A DNA stretch of 10,097 bases, from the NCBI GenBank assembly GCA_021819985.1, contig JAKAEG010000095.1, positions 1-10,097 on the forward strand, written 5' to 3'. Below, piece after piece: positions 6,782 to 10,097 of this stretch. This DNA is from Nitrospirota bacterium. GTDB lineage: Bacteria; Nitrospirota; Thermodesulfovibrionia; Thermodesulfovibrionales; JdFR-88. Position numbers and translations under genes: made by a program. Position 1 is the first letter of the stretch; each line of letters opens with the position of its first letter. The notes beneath the pieces are model-generated. The model saw only the letters and a program-made list of their open reading frames with translations. It did not search any database and was not told the origin of the DNA.

Positions 6782-7729
6782 TTATTTTCTGGCCTCTCCG
6801 GACATGAGCTTCTGAATGAAATCCGGGAAGAATTTCCTTATCGGCAGGTCCTCGTTAGGCGCGATAGTGCCGGTCTCCGCATATACAAGCGTGGAAAGCA
6901 GGATATGCGAGGTGGCCACCGCAGGGAATATCCTTGGCGCGGTCACGATGGGCCCGTAAAAATTGAAATCGCTCCAAAGGACCGAGGACATGCCCTGGGC
7001 CACGGCGTCCATCGCCCTGAACCCTTCGATCCCCCAGAGATCCTTGGACTGTTTCCACATATGGGTGCCGTTTGAGTATGCGCCCCCGCAGGGCAGCCCG
7101 AATTTCTCCTTAATAAGCCTGTTGGCCACAAGAGACAGCGAGGTGGCAGGCAGGTTCATGACGGAGGTGTCCACTATGACCGTATCGAAACTGTCCGCTC
7201 CCTGGGAGAGAATGGACTCAAGCGATCTCAGCCTGCCTGCCGGGGTCTGGTCCTTGTCATCGAATGCCTGCACGACGACATGCCTGATGCCCAGGTCCTT
7301 CAGCCTGCCGACCTGCCCTTTTATGTCCTTGTCCCACGGGGTGATGCTGTTATACAGGAATTTATCCTGAACGCCCAGTTTGGCGATATATTCAGTTGCC
7401 TTGGCCCTTTTACCGGCCTCCCACATATCGATGCCAAACGGCATGGATGAGGTCTCAAGAAAAAAATCTATGTATATCTGCGCCTCTTCGGGGGTATTGG
7501 CCACCATTGCGACCATACCCGGGATCCCGGTGGAGCGTGTTAGCTCCTCCTGTTTTTCGATAAGCTCTTTTGCCCTCAGTCTGTCGAAATTGCCTTTTCT
7601 GTCCGTCAATATCCTGTCCTTGTTATGGAACATGGATGCAATGAGAACGGGCGGGTTATCGCCGGGATTTCCCCCTATACGGATGCCTCCTATTTGAAAC
7701 ACCTTCTGCGCCGCTTCTAACCCGAACAT
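6782..7729 (-). CDS. MtrH-family methyltransferase (methylcorrinoid:tetrahydrofolate/pterin type)
   Basis: A 315-residue protein, the usual length for MtrH (tetrahydromethanopterin S-methyltransferase subunit H) and its bacterial relatives MtvA, OdmA and MtgA. Family marks are the N-terminal QKVFQIGGIRIGGNPGDNP (8-26), the VLIASMFH strand (28-35), YNSIT (126-130) and GLPCGGAYSNG (211-221). No other Mtr subunits are nearby, so it is not part of the sodium-pumping Mtr complex. In acetogens such stand-alone proteins transfer methyl from methyl-Co(III) corrinoid protein to tetrahydrofolate, and that is the best reading here; a methanopterin-type acceptor is possible. The ATG at 7729 has GGGGGAG about 5-6 bases upstream. 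It is separated from the CMD-family gene by 124 bases with two stem-loops. Confidence 0.92.
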   Translation of the reverse strand: MFGLEAAQKVFQIGGIRIGGNPGDNPPVLIASMFHNKDRILTDRKGNFDRLRAKELIEKQEELTRSTGIPGMVAMVANTPEEAQIYIDFFLETSSMPFGIDMWEAGKRAKATEYIAKLGVQDKFLYNSITPWDKDIKGQVGRLKDLGIRHVVVQAFDDKDQTPAGRLRSLESILSQGADSFDTVIVDTSVMNLPATSLSLVANRLIKEKFGLPCGGAYSNGTHMWKQSKDLWGIEGFRAMDAVAQGMSSVLWSDFNFYGPIVTAPRIFPAVATSHILLSTLVYAETGTIAPNEDLPIRKFFPDFIQKLMSGEARK

Positions 7730-7773
7730 TTTTACGCTCCCCCTGAAAAATTATTTCGCTATCCCCGGAGAGG

Positions 7774-7806
7774 GCGGGCCTTCCGGTGCACGCCAGCAAG
7801 GCCCGC
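7774..7806. other. Stem-loop in the CMD-MtrH gap (9-bp stem)
   Basis: GCGGGCCTT (7774-7782) and AAGGCCCGC (7798-7806) are perfect reverse complements, with a 15-base loop that contains GTGCAC. On the minus-strand transcript it lies about 45 bases before the MtrH-like start. There is no T-run after it, so it is more likely an RNA-stability or processing element than a terminator. An 8-base direct repeat CGCTATCC (7757-7764 and 7804-7811) flanks it. Confidence 0.5.
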
Positions 7807-7831
7807 TATCCACCTTTTCTCCGGTTGAAAA

Positions 7832-7862
7832 GTGTTTTAAACACACCCCGTGTTTAAAACAC
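7832..7862 (-). terminator. Perfect 13-bp inverted repeat at the end of the CMD-family gene, possible attenuator
   Basis: GTGTTTTAAACAC (7832-7844) and GTGTTTAAAACAC (7850-7862) pair perfectly around ACCCC. The stem overlaps the stop codon of the CMD-family gene and is followed on the minus strand by only TTTTC, so at most it is a weak terminator within the operon. Each arm is itself nearly palindromic, and CACCCCGTG occurs twice (7844-7852, 7860-7868), so a protein-binding site is an alternative. Confidence 0.45.
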
Positions 7863-8300
7863 CCCGTGATCGAATTTGGGCTGGGGCAGGTACTCCCATT
7901 TCTCGCCCTTCCTGTACTTGGCTTCGATATCCAGGCACTTAAGGGCGTATTCGAAGGCATACGGTATGCCGGGTCCGCCGGGGACAAACCCGGCCAGTAT
8001 CATGCCAACCGATGCGGCTTCGAATATCTCGCCTGTCGTTGCGCCCGCGTTTATCGCTGGAACTACATGGATGATGCACCTGGGGGAGCAGTAGCTGACC
8101 CCTCCGGCCATGAACATCAGTTCCTTGTGTTTCCTTGAGAGGGCGCCGTCGCCGAAAATGGAGTTATAGAAATCGGCAAAGGTCCTGCCCGGCTCCGGGG
8201 TGACGGTGTTTATTATCTGGAACATCCTGGGGACAAACCCGCATTTCTGCTTCATGTACTCGTTTACTTCTTCGACTGTCATTGTTTTCTGCTCTGACAT
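7854..8300 (-). CDS. Carboxymuconolactone decarboxylase (CMD/AhpD-like) family protein
   Basis: From the ATG at 8300 the product has 148 residues, a normal size for a single-domain CMD protein. The core stretch (about 55-100) ends in the family's redox-like motif: Cys71, Cys75, His78, then PAINAGATTGEIFEA (81-95). In AhpD-type members the motif is CX2CX3H; here it is CX3CX2H, with the second cysteine moved by one position. The protein is probably cytoplasmic and oligomeric. Its role among methyltransferases is unknown; a thiol redox or hydroperoxide-protective role for the oxygen-sensitive Co(I) system is conceivable but only inference. The start at 8300 has AGGAG 5 bases upstream. Longer forms starting with GTG at 8360 or 8378 would add a low-complexity, Lys/Glu-rich stretch and are less likely. 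Confidence 0.85.
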   Translation of the reverse strand: MSEQKTMTVEEVNEYMKQKCGFVPRMFQIINTVTPEPGRTFADFYNSIFGDGALSRKHKELMFMAGGVSYCSPRCIIHVVPAINAGATTGEIFEAASVGMILAGFVPGGPGIPYAFEYALKCLDIEAKYRKGEKWEYLPQPKFDHGVF

Positions 8301-8305
8301 TTTTT

Positions 8306-8310
8306 CTCCT
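8306..8310 (-). promoter_or_regulatory. Ribosome binding site deciding the CMD-family start
   Basis: AGGAG on the minus strand, 5 bases before the ATG at 8300. It favours the short form over the in-frame GTG codons at 8360 and 8378. Confidence 0.6.
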
Positions 8311-8414
8311 CTTTTCTCCGGTTTTCTACTGGAAAAATTTTTTTCCTGTTTACCTCCCACGTTAAGCCCCCTCTTCACCTCCTTCCAGAATAAAAAAGAT
8401 TTTTCTTTTCCCCT

Positions 8415-9443
8415 TCATAATTTCCATTCCCTTGCCACCTGAATGAATTTTTGAATGTTCTCATACGGCACTGTGGGCGGGATGTCGCAGCCCGGCATAA
8501 GGACAAAACCGCCGTCAACACCGGCGTTCCGGATGATCTCCCTGCACGAAGACTCCACATCCTGCACACTGCCGTTGAGCATTATCTTTACCGGGTCCAC
8601 GTTGCCCCCGAAACACATCTTGCCGTGGAGCAGTTCTCTGGCTTTTATGATGTCGGTTTTGTGGTCCAGGCTGATGCAGCTTGCCCCGGTGGCCGGAAAA
8701 AGGTCGAGCCGGTCGGTCGTGTTGCCGCAGATATGCAGGAGCGTATGGGCGCCTTTTGCCCTGGCCCAATCGGTGAATTTTTTTAGATAAGGCAGGGCAA
8801 ACCGCTCAAACTGTTTTTTTGAGATAAGGTCTCCGGATGCGGTGGGGTCGGAAAGAGTCACAACCTCCAGCGTCCCGTCATCCAGCAGCGGCTCAAAAAC
8901 CCGCATGAGCAGGCTGGTCGCAAAATCCACGACCTTCTCGACAAAGGCCGGTTTTTTGAAAGTGGCCTTCATCATCGTTTCCTCGCCCACAAGCCTGGCG
9001 CCCAGGGTAAAAGGCCCCCAGGCGGTAAGGGTCATTACATAGTTGTTCCCTATTTTTGCGTTGGCCAGCTTGGCGGCCTTTCTCGTGGTCTCTATCATCC
9101 TGTCGTTATCGATCCTGCTTATGTCCAGTTTCAGGAGGTCTTCCTCTGTGGCAATCAGGGAGGCTTCAAGATCCGGAGCGCCTATTTCCCTGAACTTTAT
9201 TGAACCGCCCAGGGCCGCGGCATGGCAGTTGTTATACCCGGAGCCCGCATAAACGATGTCGCAAAGTAGTTTGTCCGACATGGTCACAAGCATATCGGAC
9301 ATCCTGACAGCGTCTTCCGAAAGCTCCTTAAAAGTAGTGCCGTAGTTCCTTATGCTCCACATGCCCGCCCCGAACAGTGTGGCCGGCACCCTGTCTGCCT
9401 TGCCGCCCTCGAACGCCTTCAAGATCGTCTCCCTTGGTGTCAT
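8415..9443 (-). CDS. Second UroD/MtaA-family zinc methyltransferase
   Basis: A 342-residue TIM-barrel protein of the same superfamily as the gene at 5677-6711 but clearly diverged from it. It keeps the zinc pattern His237-x-Cys239 (LHICG) and Cys319 (MPGCDIPPTVP), plus GPFTLGA (143-149) and ENIQKF near the C-terminus. This places it with corrinoid methyltransferases rather than heme-pathway decarboxylases. It is not next to a corrinoid gene, so it may share the carrier protein at 4975-5667 and act on a different methyl donor, or serve the reverse reaction. The ATG at 9443 follows AGGGG by 4 bases; an A-rich spacer of 78 bases separates it from the receiver-like gene. Its next downstream neighbour is the CMD-family gene, 114 bases away. 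Confidence 0.9.
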   Translation of the reverse strand: MTPRETILKAFEGGKADRVPATLFGAGMWSIRNYGTTFKELSEDAVRMSDMLVTMSDKLLCDIVYAGSGYNNCHAAALGGSIKFREIGAPDLEASLIATEEDLLKLDISRIDNDRMIETTRKAAKLANAKIGNNYVMTLTAWGPFTLGARLVGEETMMKATFKKPAFVEKVVDFATSLLMRVFEPLLDDGTLEVVTLSDPTASGDLISKKQFERFALPYLKKFTDWARAKGAHTLLHICGNTTDRLDLFPATGASCISLDHKTDIIKARELLHGKMCFGGNVDPVKIMLNGSVQDVESSCREIIRNAGVDGGFVLMPGCDIPPTVPYENIQKFIQVAREWKL

Positions 9444-9521
9444 GCCGCCCCTTTCACTTTTTTACTTTTTTTGCTTCTTTGCTTTTTATTTTTTTGTAAT
9501 AAAATTCCACTTTCCCGCCCC

Positions 9522-9854
9522 TCATCCGGATATGGCGTGGGCGGCATGGACGGCCTCTTTGAATTCCTCGAGATCGACCGGCGCTTCGATGCTCAGCGCC
9601 CCGCCGTACGCCTTGCCTACAACTATCACGGGAAGACCAGGGGAAACGGACTCCATTATCCTGACGGCATCCGCAGTGGAAAGCCCGAAAGGCCCTGGTT
9701 CGATCACAACGGACCCGTATTCTTTCTCTGTAATCATCTGCATGGCAAGGATCAGGCGGTCTGCCATGTCCACCTGGTATCCTTCCTGCCGTAGCAGCCC
9801 ATAAAGACTTTTGGCCAGAACAGGATCATTAATGCAGAAAAGTACATCTTTCAT
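9522..9854 (-). CDS. Degenerate response-regulator receiver (pseudo-receiver) protein
   Basis: A stand-alone protein of about 110 residues with the alternating strand/helix pattern of a CheY-like receiver: KDVLFCINDPVLAKSL (2-17), GYQVDMA (25-31), YGSVVIEPGPFG (46-57) and LPVIVVGKA (74-82). The residue at the phospho-acceptor position is Glu52 instead of Asp. The acidic pair is reduced to Asn9-Asp10, the switch Thr/Ser is Gly80, and the C-terminal Lys-Pro is replaced (APVDLEEF). It is therefore unlikely to be phosphorylated normally and may work as a phosphorylation-independent protein-interaction module. There is no output domain. It is the first gene of the apparent operon and may regulate it. 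The ATG at 9854 fits the receiver N-terminus. An ATG at 9878 lies inside a palindrome and adds eight unrelated residues. No good ribosome binding site is seen for either. Confidence 0.7.
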   Translation of the reverse strand: MKDVLFCINDPVLAKSLYGLLRQEGYQVDMADRLILAMQMITEKEYGSVVIEPGPFGLSTADAVRIMESVSPGLPVIVVGKAYGGALSIEAPVDLEEFKEAVHAAHAISG

Positions 9855-9866
9855 ACATAAGATAAG

Positions 9867-9882
9867 TGCAACATGCATGCCA
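9867..9882 (-). promoter_or_regulatory. Possible sigma-54 (-24/-12) promoter
   Basis: On the minus strand TGGCATGCATGTTGCA fits the sigma-54 pattern TGGCAC-N5-TTGCA with one mismatch, and the GG and GC are exactly 10 bases apart. Transcription would start next to the ATG at 9854, giving an almost leaderless message. The overlap with a palindrome (9877-9889) means this could be chance. Confidence 0.25.
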
Positions 9883-9906
9883 CAGGCATAGCGGCCCTGA
9901 AAGGGC
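9877..9906. repeat. Two adjacent small palindromes upstream of the receiver-like gene
   Basis: ATGCC-ACA-GGCAT (9877-9889) and GCCCT-GAA-AGGGC (9894-9906) are perfect 5-bp stems with 3-base loops, four bases apart. Paired GGCAT/CCCTGAAAGGG hairpins of this kind resemble REP-type intergenic repeats in some bacterial genomes. Only this copy is visible here. Confidence 0.4.
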
Positions 9907-10097
9907 TTGTTTACGCCGTTTCCTGGGATTGAGGGATGGAAAGGGGAAAAAGACTTGAGGAAAAATTACCTGCCGACGGGGAAAATTACCCCACCACCTA
10001 AATGAAAATTTGTTTTAAATATTTTAATTTTCAAGGCGTCCCTTGATCGCTTCCAGAACCTATCTCAAAATTGGTTTCGAAGCGAAAGAGAGCGGAA
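9879..10097. other. Non-coding upstream region of the operon
   Basis: No credible gene is seen in these 219 bases. Besides the elements listed separately there is an A/T-rich inverted repeat, GAAAATT (10004-10010) with AATTTTC (10026-10032), and a short palindrome TCAAGG-CGTC-CCTTGA (10031-10046). The last 50 bases could belong to an element or gene end beyond the window; nothing in them is recognisable. Confidence 0.5.
9959..9992. promoter_or_regulatory. Pair of operator-like repeats GGAAAA(A)TTACC
   Basis: GGAAAAATTACC (9959-9970) and GGGGAAAATTACCCC (9978-9992) share AAAATTACC with a 20-base pitch, about two helix turns. The second is a pseudo-palindrome (GGGG, AA, TT, CCCC symmetric about its centre), as expected for a dimeric regulator site. 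The pair lies roughly 100-140 bases upstream of the first operon gene. An alternative is the multiple terminal repeats of an insertion element such as the IS21 type; no transposase gene is in the window. Confidence 0.35.

Noticed and set aside
7751..7987. Minus-strand open frame of 78 codons between the CMD and MtrH genes
   Set aside because: Out of frame with the CMD gene it overlaps, Pro/Ser-rich and without a ribosome binding site; explained by base composition.
9352..9804. Plus-strand open frame of 150 codons
   Set aside because: It spans the end of one minus-strand gene and the start of another, crosses an A/T-rich spacer and has no motif.

Overview
The window looks like part of an anaerobic bacterial genome of roughly even base composition. 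It is bacterial because most genes have GGAGG-type ribosome binding sites and sit in tightly packed, partly overlapping units. The gene set (corrinoid methyltransferases, an MtrH-type methyltransferase, iron-sulfur redox proteins and a membrane cytochrome b / HdrD pair) points to a strict anaerobe that feeds methyl groups into a folate or pterin C1 pathway, such as an acetogen-like or sulfate-reducer-like lineage. The species cannot be read from the sequence. Palindromic REP-like repeats in one gap resemble those common in Desulfobacterota- or Nitrospirota-like genomes, but that is only a hint.

All convincing genes are on the minus strand, so the window is read from right to left. From about 9854 down to 1891 there is one apparent operon. 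It contains a degenerate response-regulator receiver protein, a UroD/MtaA-type methyltransferase, a carboxymuconolactone-decarboxylase-family protein, an MtrH-like methyltransferase, a second UroD/MtaA-type methyltransferase, a corrinoid protein, a QueG-like double [4Fe-4S] protein, a reductive activator of corrinoid proteins (2Fe-2S plus ASKHA ATPase), and a small cysteine-containing protein whose start overlaps the activator's stop. A gap of 273 bases with two REP-like palindromes follows. Then come a NarI/HdrE-type cytochrome b subunit and an HdrD-type iron-sulfur protein that runs off the left edge. The right end (9879-10097) is non-coding and carries palindromes, a possible sigma-54 promoter and a pair of operator-like repeats.

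The proposed scheme is as follows. One UroD-type enzyme (most likely the one directly coupled to the corrinoid gene) moves a methyl group from an unknown donor to the Co(I) corrinoid. The MtrH-like enzyme then passes it from methyl-Co(III) to tetrahydrofolate or a related pterin. The ASKHA protein, perhaps fed electrons by the QueG-like protein, rescues oxidised Co(II) corrinoid. This layout resembles the three-component-plus-activator O-demethylases of acetogens (MtvABC, Odm/Vdm), but with an extra UroD paralogue, a CMD-family protein, a QueG-like protein and a small Cys protein. The membrane HdrDE-like pair may connect reducing equivalents to a quinone pool; this is inference from proximity, because the gap before it could separate two transcription units.
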